Source of the DNA: Rosellinia necatrix
Taxonomy: Eukaryota > Ascomycota > Sordariomycetes > Xylariales > Xylariaceae
Direction: 5' to 3'
DNA length: 64,000 nt
Assembly: GCA_021209875.1 (NCBI GenBank)
Contig: JAGYVD010000003.1
Coordinates: forward strand, 868,001 to 932,000
Below, piece after piece: positions 20,864-32,745 of this stretch. The notes beneath the pieces are model-generated. The model made no database searches, was not told the DNA's origin, and saw nothing but the letters and a program-made list of their open reading frames with translations. Position numbers and translations under genes: made by a program. Each line of letters opens with the position of its first letter. Within the stretch, counting starts at the first letter, position 1.

Positions 20864-22588
20864 TCACACGCCGACCCCCGTCCCGTTCCGTCGGGTGTTC
20901 GGCGGTAGCTGTATCTCGCCTTCTGAATCAGAGCTGTCGGCTGCCGCTGCCCGGTCAATCATGCGTTGAACATCTTCGTCTCCCAGTGGCGGCTTTGTGC
21001 GTGCTGGTCCGCCCAGGCCGGCGGGTATCGACAGTAAAGGCCGTGGCACCGCACCGTTGAGAGTTCTCCTTCGAGGCATAGCCCGCACCTGCGAGGAGCT
21101 GTACTGTTCGTCGATATCCAGAGCGCCTAACGTACTGGGTGACCTTTCAAACTCGACACGCTTGGGCTGGTGCGCCTGTGGTCGCCCCGTGGGTAAGGCT
21201 CTCCGTCCCTGGCTATTCAACTCGGTTGTCTGTCCGAGCCGGGAGGTAAGCAAAGGAGTCCGCGCGCTGGTTCGGGGCTGTGCCGTGTGAGGCGTAGGGA
21301 AGGCGTGCTTCAGATTCGCCGAGTTCCCCGGACTGCTCATGAACATCAAAGTCTCCAGGGCCTCCTGCTCCCGGAGATTCTGGGGTGGCGAGAAGAGGAT
21401 AGGGTCGACGTTGGGGGTGCTGGGATAGTGTTGACCCGGCGTGCTCTGAAGCGGGCTGGGTTGTGACGGGGTATGGGGCGAAGTATGATGCGATTGAGGC
21501 AGATACGCGGGCGTGTACCTGGCGTTGGAGTTGCGCCGAGGATTGGTCGATAACGACTGGCGCGGCTGGATCGGCGCGGGCGGTGCCAGGGTTGGAACCT
21601 GTGAACTGGGATTCGTCGTGGTGGGAATCTTAGAGACGCTCTCCCGCCAGAAGGATTCGTAAGTGCGTGCCTGCGGGTTCTGGACAATGGGACTGGTTGC
21701 CATGCTTGATGGATTGGAAGCTGCGTGCCGGAAGCCGGCCAGCGCTATCCGTGGACTCGCCGACGAGCCATGCCTCCCGTGTAATGTCGACGTGCTAGAG
21801 GTCGGTGAAGCGGCTTGGGAGGCCAGCGACTCGACTTCGTCAATGGAGTGGCTTTGCCAGCCATTGTTCACCTTGACCAATGCATACGAGAGTTTTGCCT
21901 TCAACTCGGCAGAGAGCTGGAAACCACGTTAACCACGTTAAACAGCGCTCGCAACGACATGTAGTCCGGACGACGTAGTAGCAGGAAGAGGAGGGAGGGG
22001 GGGGGGAGGGGGGAGAGGGGGAGGAGGAAAGGGGAGGAGGAAAGGGGAGGAGGAAAAGGGGAGGAGGAAAGGAGGAGTTGGAGTACATACCTCACCAATG
22101 CGGCTGCTGGTCGTCGAGGCGACACTTACGGTGCTTGCATTCCTCGAATGGCCCCCTCGTATAGGCGAGGCACTGGAGTGGTGCCGTGTATGCTTCACAC
22201 CACCGTCGGCCGTCCTCTTCCTCGACTGCGCCCCATTGACGTCGGCATCGTCGTGCGAGACCACGATCTTCTGCTGCAGGGCGGCGAGATTCGACAACTG
22301 GATGAGCTGGGATTCCTGGCTAGAAGAGGCACCATTGCCATTGTCATTGCCATGGCGGTTGCTGCCCTCGCTGTCGCTCCCGGGCGGGGTGAAGACGCGG
22401 TCGGTGTTAGTGGAGTTGGTGGTGGTGGGAGTGGTGGTAGTAGTGGTGGTGGTGGTCTGGGAGGCGTTGCTCGAGTCGGCGAAGAGTCGGCCCTGGCTGC
22501 TGGATGCTGCGGCAGCATGCGACCGAGAGGCTGTTGCGTGTCTGCGCAGCGTAGCCGGGTCGCTGGCAAGCTGCGACATGTCTGGCAT
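20864..22588 (-). CDS. Whi5/Nrm1-type G1/S transcriptional repressor
   Basis: Nuclear cell-cycle regulator of the Whi5/Nrm1 family, which binds SBF/MBF and restrains G1/S transcription. Two exons, 22588-22091 and 21916-20864, phase 0 (GAG then CTC), 516 aa. The decisive evidence lies across the splice: SRIGE followed by LSAELKAKLSYALVKVNNGW and QSHSIDEVESL, the conserved GTB (G1/S transcription factor-binding) motif of the family at about 162-198. The rest is disordered and Ser/Thr/Pro-rich with many SP/TP sites (for example STPGQHYPSTP, FSPPQNL, FPTPH), as expected for a CDK target. The frame stays open upstream of 22588; I chose MPDMSQL because it lies just downstream of a leader-like region. 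A CT-rich tract (GA-rich on the plus strand) lies inside the intron. Confidence 0.85.
21990..22078. repeat. Purine-rich GGAGGAAA repeat in the Whi5-like intron
   Basis: Units of GGGGAGGAGGAAA recur four or five times on the plus strand, so the intron is a polypyrimidine tract on the coding strand. Confidence 0.75.
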
Positions 22589-25065
22589 CTTGGCTGAGCG
22601 GAGGAATGGGGTCAGGGCAGGGAGGGATGGAGGGAGGGTGAGGGTGAGGGAGGATTGGCCGAGCCAGTCAGACTCGCCGAAGCCGACGAGACCGCGTATT
22701 TGCAGATATCCGGGCACACGATCGCGTCACCGTCAGTCTCCCCGTTGCCTCGAGTCGTGGGGGCGTGTCGAGCGGGTATCTGTTCTGTCTGTCCGGGCGA
22801 TGGCAATGGTGCAATGGGGGGGGGGAAGAGCAGTCAGGCACCGTCCAAGAAGCCGTTCCTTTTGTCCCTTTGTCGGGATGCGAGGCGAGCAGAAGCGAAC
22901 ACGCGTTGTCGCCAGCTCAGCCAAGCCAAGCTCCGAAGTAATGCAAGGTCTAACTAGAGTCTGGCCGTGGTACCTGAGACACGGCGTGGATGTAGATGCT
23001 GAGTCGTTCGGCCGTTGGGTCGCTGGTTTTCGCCTCCCTCACGGTCTGTCCATGCACCGGCAGGTTGTGTGTATTGCCATGGAGACCGCTCGAGGCCGTT
23101 CGAACGTATTCGGGCTAGACGGGCTGGACGGGTGACGATGAGGGCTACGGGGAGGAGGAGTCTCGTGGTCACGGATACATGTTGACACGGCGGCAAGTAC
23201 CTCTGCACAGTAATGAGGGTACATCCCCAGTAGTGTGCCCGGGATGTTCAGGGCTGTGGTAGGTCGCCCGTAGCAGCAGTGGGTGCTGTGTGGGTGCGCT
23301 AGGGACACTGTTGGCATGCTGGAGGGCACGCAAATTTACGCGGTCAGATGCGCGACTTCGCTCGTCCCTAGCAGGGATGTCCACTAGTTATACGTACATG
23401 TACGCTACTTGAGGTCGTCTCACACGTCCACCATTTGTCCAAACCCTTACCAGCACACGTCTCCCACAGAGGTCTTTCTTTCTTTACCTACCTATACCTT
23501 CGTGTGTTGCCCACAACTCCTCATTCCGGCTTGTTTGGCCCTTTCGTTTCCCAGAAACCCCCCCTGATTCGAATTGAATTATAACATACACACTACGATT
23601 TGATGACTATTTTCAAGCATTGGAAATTCCATCGTGACGACTGTAGATATTGTGGTTGTCCATATTGTGCATGTGCAGTAGGTATTGGGATGGTTGTGTG
23701 CACTACACTAAAGCACACTAGAAAGCATACTAGGTACCGAGTAGTCCCCCTAACCTAGTGTACTTTCCCCCCTCCACCCTTGCTCCGGCCCAACCCTGCA
23801 AGTTCAAGTGATCGCCCGCATCCGCGGGAGTGGCTGCAAAAAGAAAAGTGCAACGGCGCGCTGTTCGGGTTCGATAATGTTCGATAACCGAAACGCTCGG
23901 ACCAAGCGAACACGAAATCATGTGATGGTCCCAAACCCGTACGACAAAGGGTCCCATGAAATTGGCTTTTCTCCCTCCCATCCTCCCTTCCTCCCCTCCC
24001 CCCTGCCGGACCCGTAGCAGCTGTAGGCTAGTTATAATCTGGCTGTAGTACCCATTACCTTTATTCCCTCTCTGGCATCTGGAGCTGTCCTACTCGTTGG
24101 GCCAATCCCGCACACACAAGTATCCCGGGTCGGTTTCGGATATCATGGGACTGCGCTGGCGGGCCAAAGGGCTACCAAGATCCCACGCTAGGAGCCGCGC
24201 GATTGGGGTGTTCCATCCCCGATCCTTACTAGGAAACCGGGTTGGCGCCTTATCCATGTCGTCGTAAATCCAACTGTTGGTCAAATAAAATAAAATAATT
24301 CTAGCATCGCCGGTCCACGAGTAGGAAGTAGCGCCGCCATCGAGGATGTTGAGATTAACTATCTTGTTTCGACTACGCCCGACTTCTTCGTCGGGAATTA
24401 GGTTGGTTGAGACGAGGGAGGTGCCTTACCTTTACTCAGTAGCCTTTAATTACTTAGTAGGTATGTTACAGCCAGCCAGCCACTCGCCTTCCGCCTCATC
24501 TTATAAGTCTCACTTGATGGCTGAGCTACTACCATAACTATCGATATTTCACAGTCACGATGAAATTGGGGGCAATGTAGCCTCTGATTAAGTAGGCAGT
24601 GTGATAGGATTGAATGCGAGAACTTTGCATTATGGATTATGGTCTCTATTAGTGCAACATCTAGGACGGAACGTCGTCTCATCCATTATAACAAAGTAAC
24701 ACTATCTTGGGACGAACCCTCATCCCAAGCGGTTGGTTCCTCTCTGTTGATTCCTCTATGTGACGCCCCTTCCATGCCCCCGGAGCGCCAAACTATACAT
24801 GAACACAAAATGCAACAAATGCAATACAACAAACACAAACCAGAAATCAACCAGAGATCAAACCAGAGACTAAAACCAGAGACCCAACCAGACAAACTAC
24901 TTGAAATCAACACAAACAAACTCCCCGTGAGAACTGGATTCGTCACAGGTCACTCCTCCTTGGATTTAGATGGTGGGATTGGCCAGGCAGTAGCGCCTGG
25001 GCTTTCTATTCGGATCGTAGCAGCCACAGCCGCACCCGTTGTATATATAGCGGCCCTATGGCCGG
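22589..25065. other. Intergenic spacer
   Basis: It contains the 5' region of the Whi5-like gene (GGGAGG-rich, 22610-22650) and the 3' region of the giant FxFG gene. No gene is recognised. A degenerate run of CAGAGA/CCAGA words lies at 24835-24895. Apparent open frames on the plus strand between 24639 and 25742 are mostly the shadow of the gene on the other strand. Confidence 0.45.
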
Positions 25066-28000
25066 CTATTGTCTTCTTTGGGGCGGCTTGCCTAGATAGA
25101 TATCGAACGTCAGCAGAGTTTCCACAAGTGTCGATGGAGGAAAAGGTAGAATATGAGAATAACTTACGGAACAGACTATCCATCGGGTTAAAGGGGCGAG
25201 GGTTGAGGGCAGCGGCGATAAGCCGCTGTTGCTTGGCCTCGTGCTCTAGCCGCTTCTCCTCCCGCTCCGCGGCCTTCGCCCGCGCCTCCTGCTCCGCCAG
25301 CATGCGCCGGTGCGCCTCCATCTCGTGGGTGATGGTCCCGGCGGCCCGGTCCATGAGGCGCTCGGTCCGCCAGACGGCCGAGCTGTCCACGGGCGACGCC
25401 GGCGGCTCGTCGTCGCCGCGCGGCTTCTTCTTGCGGTGGTCGCGCTCGAGCGGGTCCGGCTCCGCGTACACCTCCTTCGCGCGCGGCTCCACGTCGAGCC
25501 GCCGCACGTGCCGCTCTGTCTCCCCCCGCGGCGTGAGGCCGTTGATCCGGCACTCCGGACGGCTCGGCTCGTTGGACACGATGAAGCGCCGGTCCAGCAC
25601 CGGCGCGTCTGCCGCTGACGCCAGGTTGATCGCGATCGGCGGCGCGATCGGCGTGGGGCGGGGTGGTCGGGGCGGTAGTCGGTGGGTCGGTACCACGATG
25701 TCGCGTGTGATGGACCCCGTGGGGGGTTTGGGGTTCGGCTGAGGGGGCGGACGAGAAGATGAACAGGCCACTGGGCCTGGGCGTGGAGGGAGCAAGTAGC
25801 CAAGGCATGGCCGGCGGAGGCGCTGGGGTGGCTGGCTCAGGACCGAAAAGGTCCTGCATATTGTCGGCTTCGGCTGGTTCAGGGCCGAAGAGGTCCATGT
25901 CGTCACCTTCGGCTGGCTCAGGGCCGAAGAGATCCATGTCATGATCTTCGGCTGGCTCAGGGCCGAAGAGATCTGTGTCGTCACCTTCGGCTGGTTCAGG
26001 GCCGAAGAGATCTGTGTCGTCACCTTCGGCTGGCTCAGGGCCGAAGAGATCCACGTCGTCAACTTGAGCCGGCTCGGGACCAAAAAGAGCCCCTACGTTG
26101 TCGGGTTGAGCCGGCTCAGGACCAAAAAGGTGCTCCATATAGTGTACTGGAGCCGGTGACGGACCAAAAAGGTCGTCCATGTCGTCAGCCTCCGCCGGTG
26201 GACCAAAAAAGGTCCTCCATATCATCGGCCGCAGCCAATTGCTCCTCCACCTGTAACAGAGAGTGGGAGAGCGTTGACATATCGAATGTCTCGTCGCCCT
26301 CGCTGTCCTCATCCATCGGGTCATGTGTCGCAGCGGCGACAGGACCAAGGGAGAAGTTGGATGGTGGAGCGCCAAAAAGGCCGTCCATGTCGTCATCCCT
26401 CATGACCGCCTCCGGGGCGATGCCCGGCGCTACGTCGACCATCATTCTGTCGTTGTAGCCTTCATTGGTTGGCTCGGGGTTTCCCATCCCCCCCACGCCA
26501 CTGACGCCCGGGATATAGTTCCCTGGGATCGTCGGGTAATCCTCTATCAAGGGGAGGTTTCCCATTTCAGGAAACCCCCCGACCATGGGGGAATCCGAAT
26601 TATCGGGTAGACCTTCCCCGTTGAAAGGGATATTTCTGTTTTCGTGGACCCCTCTGACCGTGAAGGAATCCCCGAAAACGGAGGGAGAGTTGTGGCGTGG
26701 AGTGGTGACATACCCGTAGCTCGGGATATGTCGAGGAATTTGGACGTCCTCAAAATCGAGGTCGTCGTCCGAGCCGCCCTCTGAATCCTCGTCGGAGTCG
26801 TCATCGGACATGTCTTCTCCATAGAGCCCTCGATAGAACTCCCTTAATCCCTCCGCCGAGGGGGTAGTCCCCCCTTGGCCGTTGCCCATGTTGTTGGAGG
26901 TCTGAGCGGAATCCCCCGGTGGCAGGGTTTCCGCTCCGAAGGCCACGCCACCCCCCATAATGGCATCTCTAGAGTCATCGGTGGGGTGGGCAGCCTCCTC
27001 TCCGTGGCCGTTCAGCTCCGTTTGAGTCGGCGCCGCCGGGATCGCGGCGTCGAAAGGATTCCCCGCTAGATAGTCGGGGGTAGGCGGTAGGGCGGGTGGG
27101 CTTGCAGGCAACCCCACATCACCGAAGAAGTACTCCCCGGGTCCCGGCTGGAACCAGGGGATTGGAGCTTGCGCGGGCACGGGCGCAGGCATGGCGGAGG
27201 GGTCCTGCACCCCGGAGGGTGCAGGGGTGGGGTCGTAGAGCGCGGGATTCGACGGATCATACCAGTCCTCTATTGGGAGGAGGTCATTGTCGGGCTCTGC
27301 GGCAATTTGATTCCACATTTGAGCCAAGGCTTCATTGGTCATATCGACACCGAAATCAAACCAACCGGGCACCGTCGAATCCACATTCGCCGTTGACATC
27401 TCACCCAGGATAGGGGCCTGACCAGGGCCGTGGGTGTTAGGAGCGTAAGTTAATGGTACGATATCAGCCTCGACCGATGGCTCAGTGATGGATAGAAGAG
27501 CCGGGTCTATCCAGGACTCATTGAATTGCTGAAGCAACGTGAGGTCGGGCGTAGGGATATCGTCGGGGTCTGGCGTACCGGGGCGAGCGAGCGACGTCTG
27601 AACCGGGGTGGAGGGTATGGTAGGTTCAGAGGTATCTGGAGCCACTGTCGATGGTTCTGTCGAAGCATGCATCCATGTTTGAAGAAGGCCCATCCCAGAG
27701 GTAGGCATAGCTGGGGCAATCGAAGCTATAGCCGTCGCTTGGTCTGGGATGGGGTCGGGATAGACAGAATCGGAGATGGCTGAAGGAGGCGCCCACAAAC
27801 CAGAAGGTGTCAGTGACGTCTCGCCAGAGGTAGTCGCCGCATTGGAACCGAAGACGAAGACATTCGAGGTATTCGAAGTCCCATCAGTAGCGGTTTGCTG
27901 TTCGCTTTGAGAGCCAAAGACGAACATATTCGGGGTGCTCGAAACACCCTCGGTAGTAGGTTGATTTTCGCTTTGGGAACCAAAGACGAAAGTATTCGGA

Positions 28001-31000
28001 GTCTCCTCAGTAGCGGGGTGACTTCCGATACGAGGAGGAGAGGGATACGTTGGAACGGCTGGCTGGGGAGATTCATTTGGCTGCCGTTCAGAACCAAAGA
28101 CCAAGGGGTTCGAAATATTCGAAGTCCATTCAGCCTGTGTGACATCAGGTGAATTCGGGGGAGAGGGAGATCTAATGACTGGTTCTTCAAAAGGCACCAG
28201 TGACGTCTCACTGGGGACCGCTGCCTCATCAGGACCAAATACAAAGATAGCCGGTATATTCGAAGTCTCCTGAGCTGTCGTTTGATCTGCGACAGGATCG
28301 GGAGCGGTGGATTCAGGGATAGCTAATTGAGGAGGGGGCTGGGGCCTCAATTAGCATGGGCGAAGGCTCACTGGGGGCAGTTGAACCAAAGGTAAAGATA
28401 CTCGGAGTCGCCTCAGTCGACGCTTGAGCGAATATATTGCCGAGAGAAGAAGGTCCCGGGGGCAGCCGACTGAGGGGCCGAAAATTCGAATGGCGTCAGA
28501 GACGCCGAACCGGTGAAAGCAGTCGCCGCACCAGAACCAAAGACAAACCTGTTGGATTGATCTACTACAGGGGCGGGAAAGAAAGATCCGGGGACAACAG
28601 GATGAGGAGTTGAAAACCCAAAGGTAATCAATGACGTCTCATTCGTTGTAGTCCCCAGATCGGGACCCAATGTAGTCGAGGCCTCAGTTAATGACGTTTG
28701 ACCCAAGGAATAACTGGTAGGAGTTCGGGCGACATCCAAGTGAGGAGTTGGGAACCTAGGAGGTACCAATGGCGTCTCACCGGTAATAGTCGCCGTATCC
28801 GAACCCGAGTTAACCGAGGTATCAATCGCCATCTGGTCTGGGATAGGAGTGGGAGACGGAGTTCGGACGACTGCTGAATGAGGAGTTGGAAACCTAAGAG
28901 GTCCCAATGACGTCTCATTCGGTGCAATCGCCGAGTCCGCATCCAAGGTAACTGAGGCCTCAGTCAATGATGTTTGGTTCAAGACATAGCTGGTGGGAGT
29001 TCGTGGCGTGCCCAGATCCAAGCTAGCCAAGGCACCAGTCGATGTCTGGTCTGATACATAAGGGGGGGTGGGTGCGGGAGAGTGAGGTCGCGAGGCTATA
29101 GGCGCCAGGGACATTTCATCCGGGATGACAACCGGATCGAGAGTTGTGATAGTCGACACTTCTTCAGTTGGGACTTCAGTCGACAACTCGGCGAAGAGCG
29201 AGATAAGAGCCGAAATTTCGGGCTGAGTCGACTGCACAATTAGAGGATCAATAAGTGCCGGTGACGTCTCAACCGGGATAGTGGCCTGATCAGGGCTCCA
29301 GGGTACCAATGCGTCTTCAGACGGCGTCTCAGACGCCTCAGACACATCGGAGAGAATAGAAGGAGAACGAGTTCGGGGCCCAAACGGGTCCGAAGCTAGT
29401 GACTCCAAAGATACTATCGACGCCTCAACCAGGATGGCAACTGAACGAGGGATTATGATAGTAGACACCTCAGTCGAACCTTCAGTCGATGTCTGGGTGA
29501 GGAGGGTAGGAAAAGGGATTCGGTGGTCAGGCGAATCCGGAGCGGGAGCGGCTATAGGCGCCACTGACATGTCGTCCGGGATGGCAACCGGGACAAGACT
29601 CGAGACAATCGACGCTTCTTCAGTCGAAGCTTCAGTCGGTTGTTCGGTGATGGTAGGGGTAAGAGAAGGAGTTCGGTGGTCAGCCGAATCCTGAGCGTCA
29701 GAGGCTATAGGCGCCAATGACATATCGTCCGGGATGACAACCGGGATAATACTCGAGACAATCGACGCTTCTATAGTCGAAGCTTCAGTCGGTTGTTCGG
29801 TGATAGTAAGGGTAGGAGAAGGAGTTCGGTGGTCAGCCGAATCCAAATCGGGAGAGGCTATAGGCGCCAATGATGCCTCAACCGGGATGACAACCGGAAG
29901 AGGGCTTGAGATAGATAATAGCTCGGTCGATGCTTCGACGGAGGTAGAATCGGAGGAAGAGACGTCAGGAATGGTCGAAACGAGAGCTGGCGGGGGCATA
30001 AGCAGCGGTGGCATCTCAACCAGGGCGGTGGCCGGCTCAGGCTGGGTGATAGTCGTAGACTCAGGTGACATGATAAACGGAGTAGAGCTAATAGAGTTGA
30101 CAGTGTCGACTTCAGTAGCGTCCGAAATATGCACTGGCGAAACTATGCGATCGGGTGACGCCAAATCCGAGACGGGGGTAGGCAGTGGGTTGGCCAAAAT
30201 AGGGGCCAGGGAGGTGTTGATCGTGAGAGGAGCCGAATGTCGGACGGTCAAGGGAGAGTAGCAGACTGTCTCGGGAGAAGAGGGAGGGTCTTCCACAGTA
30301 ATGGTAGATTCATCCATCTCTTGAATAGGAGAGAGAATCGTACGGAGGAGTGGCTGAACCACAGTTAGAGAAACAGACTCAGTCGGAGTGAGTGTCGATT
30401 CAGGCAGCATCTCAGGCGACAAAGCGGCAGTATCTGTATCTTGGCTAATGACAACATCTGTGGGTGTTGATGGTACAGTAGGGACCGACGCGGAGGTAGA
30501 GACGGGTGTCGGAGTAGCCGGGGTGGGGTCAGAGGGAGAGACGGGTGCGGAAGATGGAGACGGCGACACCTCTACACGGGTGTCGGGGCCACCATCAGCC
30601 GGAAAGCGAACACCAAGGAATGTGATCTGGTTAGGGATAATCGATGGTTCTACCGGAGCAGTCATCTCATCAAAAAGGCGCTTGTCTCTGGCGGCCCTAC
30701 CCTGCGCTGCCAGGTCTATAAGTCGCTGTCGACGATCCCGACCTGTCTCTAAACGTGGTGTTTTGTCACGTTTAGAGGAGGATCGGCGTAGGGTTAGAGC
30801 TAGTTCGGCAAGATTAGAATCTTCGTCTTGGGTGGCGGTGTCTGTCTTGATCTCAGAGTTGAACTCTTCGTATTGGGTAGCGCTGTCCGTCATGATCACA
30901 GGGTTGAATTGGGTGCCTTTATCAGTGGTGGGAACCTTTGGTGTTTCTTCCGCTGGTGATATGTCAACCTTGATCTCAGGGTCGGTTTGCGTGCCTCTGT

Positions 31001-32107
31001 CGACGGTAAGAGCCTTTGGCTTCTCTGTCGTGGGCGCTACATCAATCTTGACCTCAGGGTTGGTTTGTGTGCTGCTGTCAATAGTAGAAGACGCTGTGCC
31101 GGTCACAGTTGGAAGAGCAGGAACCGGAGAGATCGAGAGAGGATCGGGAACAGGTGACGGATCAGAAGATGGCAGCTTTTCATTGACCACAACGCCATCA
31201 ATAGAAATGATCAATCCGTCCGGTGCCAAATAGCCGACAGGGGGAGGAGTCGATGTTGATGGATGAAGGACAGGAGAAGATACAGGGTTGGCCTTTTCCC
31301 CCAAGATGATGGCGATATCCCACAACTTTTTCTCTACAGCTTTGGCGAAAACGCACAGCTTGGAGTATACCATTTGAACAATGATATCAAGTATGACGGA
31401 TATCGGCTGCCAGTAGATTTGTTGAGCACGCTTGACGTAAGGCGATAGGGGACCCATGATAACTAGGGATAGATATAGCCAAAACTTGTTGCGGTCGGTG
31501 TTCATATAATGATAAGGGAGCCAAGCCCCTAGGATGGTGACTCGGAGGTAATCGGCGAAGGACCAGTACATAGCTCCCATGGCGAGAATAGTGGCATCGA
31601 ATATAAGTTCGTTCGGTTCGGGTTGTGCCTCGACTATCTTGGCGACGGTAGCAACTCCAATGAACAAGAAGCTGTCGAAGGAAGCACGGAACATGCCCTC
31701 ATCGCTACTACACAGAAAACACAACGCCGAACCAACAATCAAGATGGCGGGGGATGCTGTATACAGCATCTGGATCATCATCCTGCGATAAGAGTTATGG
31801 TAAGAGATATGTCCCACAAACAAGAGCGAGATGATTCAAAAAGACATGGCTAGTTGCCTAGGAAGAGTTTATGAAAATGCCTGGAGACATATTGGCGGCT
31901 TTGGAAAGGAAATCAAGCGGCCGGGGAACAATGTCAAAGGTGAATCGGGTTATTGAAGGGCAACTCTAGATCGGGATCGGGGGGACACAACACCATGACG
32001 AGGAAGAGCGTGGCGAAGGGATCATCTGCCACCAAATAGTTCCTTGCTTACCAGGTGATGAAGGCCCGAAAGGGCGCGCGGTAGAAACCCATATTGAGAT
32101 TGCCCAT
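25066..32107 (-). CDS. Giant membrane-anchored protein with FxFG-like and LFGP repeats (frame broken)
   Basis: I do not recognise the family. Exon 1 is 32107-32052 (MGNLNMGFYRAPFRAFITW); a 259-bp intron leads to 31792. The next 150 residues hold four or five hydrophobic helices (for example SPAILIVGSALCFLC, FDSFLFIGVATVAKIV, FWLYLSLVIMGPL). Then come a long Ser/Thr/Pro region with TQTNPE/TQTDPE units, a basic stretch (KRDKTPRLETGRDRRQR), 51-residue tandem repeats (29420-29900), and NETSL/GETPL-type repeats. FxFG-like units (FVFGS, FTFGS) occupy 27845-28545. An acidic region and about ten LFGP units follow (25850-26230). The protein ends in a charged helix (EQEARAKAAEREEKRLEHE) and a short last exon 25091-25066. 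The frame is broken near 28350-28415, at the A run 26205-26210 and near 25743-25760. FxFG repeats suggest nuclear-pore or interaction roles, an inference only. Confidence 0.55.
25838..26230. repeat. 39-bp tandem repeats encoding LFGPEPAE units
   Basis: Copies of CTCAGGGCCGAAGAG spaced 39 bp apart at the core (for example 25881 and 25920) encode a 13-residue unit, DLFGPEPAEGDDT, with diverged outer copies (HLFGPEPAQPDNV, LFGPSPAPV). About ten units can be counted. Confidence 0.85.
27840..28545. repeat. Array of FxFG-like coding repeats
   Basis: On the minus strand, FVFG or closely related words lie near 27850, 27912, 27980, 28230 and 28533, with LVFG near 28094 and FTFG near 28386. They are separated by 35-140 bp of Ser/Thr/Glu-rich spacer. 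Each is followed by Gly-Ser or Gly-Pro. Confidence 0.75.
29420..29905. repeat. 153-bp tandem repeats (51 aa)
   Basis: CTCGAGACAATCGACGCTTC recurs at about 29599 and 29752, with 153-bp spacing and near-identical flanks (GGTTGTTCGGTGAT, GAGTTCGGTGGTCAG, GAGGCTATAGGCGCCAATGA). A third, more diverged copy lies to each side. The unit length is a multiple of three, so the coding frame is preserved. Confidence 0.85.
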
Positions 32108-32499
32108 GACGACAATAATAAGGCAGGGTGGTAACAAGAGAACGACGATGATATGTTGCTGCTATTGCTGCTCTTCGCGGTGGTTGTAACGATTGCGGTT
32201 GCGAGTCAGGAGGAGACGAATAAATTGCGTTGCCGATGTTGAGAGAGAGAAGGAGGAGAGTTGAGGAATCCAGAAGAGAGGAGAGAATTATATGCACAAC
32301 TGGTGTCCGTGTGGAAGGTAGGTAAGTCGTCGATGGCCGGGCAGGTGTAGAAGGTAATGCACCTGGGAGCTATTTGGGTACCTTTGCATTAGCAACGAGC
32401 AAACATTGCTAATGAGGAAAGAGCTCGAGTATAATGCATAATAGAGGTAGGTGTACCTTGTGAAGGTACTCGGTGCCGCGAGAGGAATAGGAAGGCTCG

Positions 32500-32745
32500 G
32501 TACCAATGAGGTAGTGAATAGAGGTACTGAATAGAGGTAATGCATGGAGGTACCAAATGAATGGAGGTACTCAATGCAGGTAGGTACTCGATGTAGGTAG
32601 GTACTCAATGGAGGCAGGTACTCAAGGGCGGTATTGAATAGAGTTATTGAATGGCGGCAGTAAATGGCAGTAGTCAATGGCCGGAGTGGCTAGCGGTAGT
32701 GAATGGCGGTAGTGAATGGCGGTAGTCAAAGGCGGTGGTTAATGA
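32500..32745. repeat. Minisatellite of GGAGGTACTCAATG and GAATGGCGGTAGT units
   Basis: About 10-13 bp units first take the form GGAGGTACTCAATG / TAGGTAGGTACTC and then grade into AATGGCGGTAGTGAATGGCG. They are imperfect and non-coding. Confidence 0.65.

Noticed and set aside
22098..23135. 345-codon plus-strand frame
   Set aside because: It lies opposite the Whi5-like exon and its leader; it has no domain or splice support.
24639..25742. 367-codon plus-strand frame
   Set aside because: It lies opposite the C-terminal exon of the FxFG gene; the minus strand has the charged helix and splice sites.
31797..32051. Open stretch YLVADDPFATLFLVMVLCPP within intron 1 of the FxFG gene
   Set aside because: It follows an in-frame TAA and cannot be spliced in without a stop; exon 1 joins exon 2 cleanly through GTAAGC...CGCAG. 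It could be an alternative exon but support is lacking.
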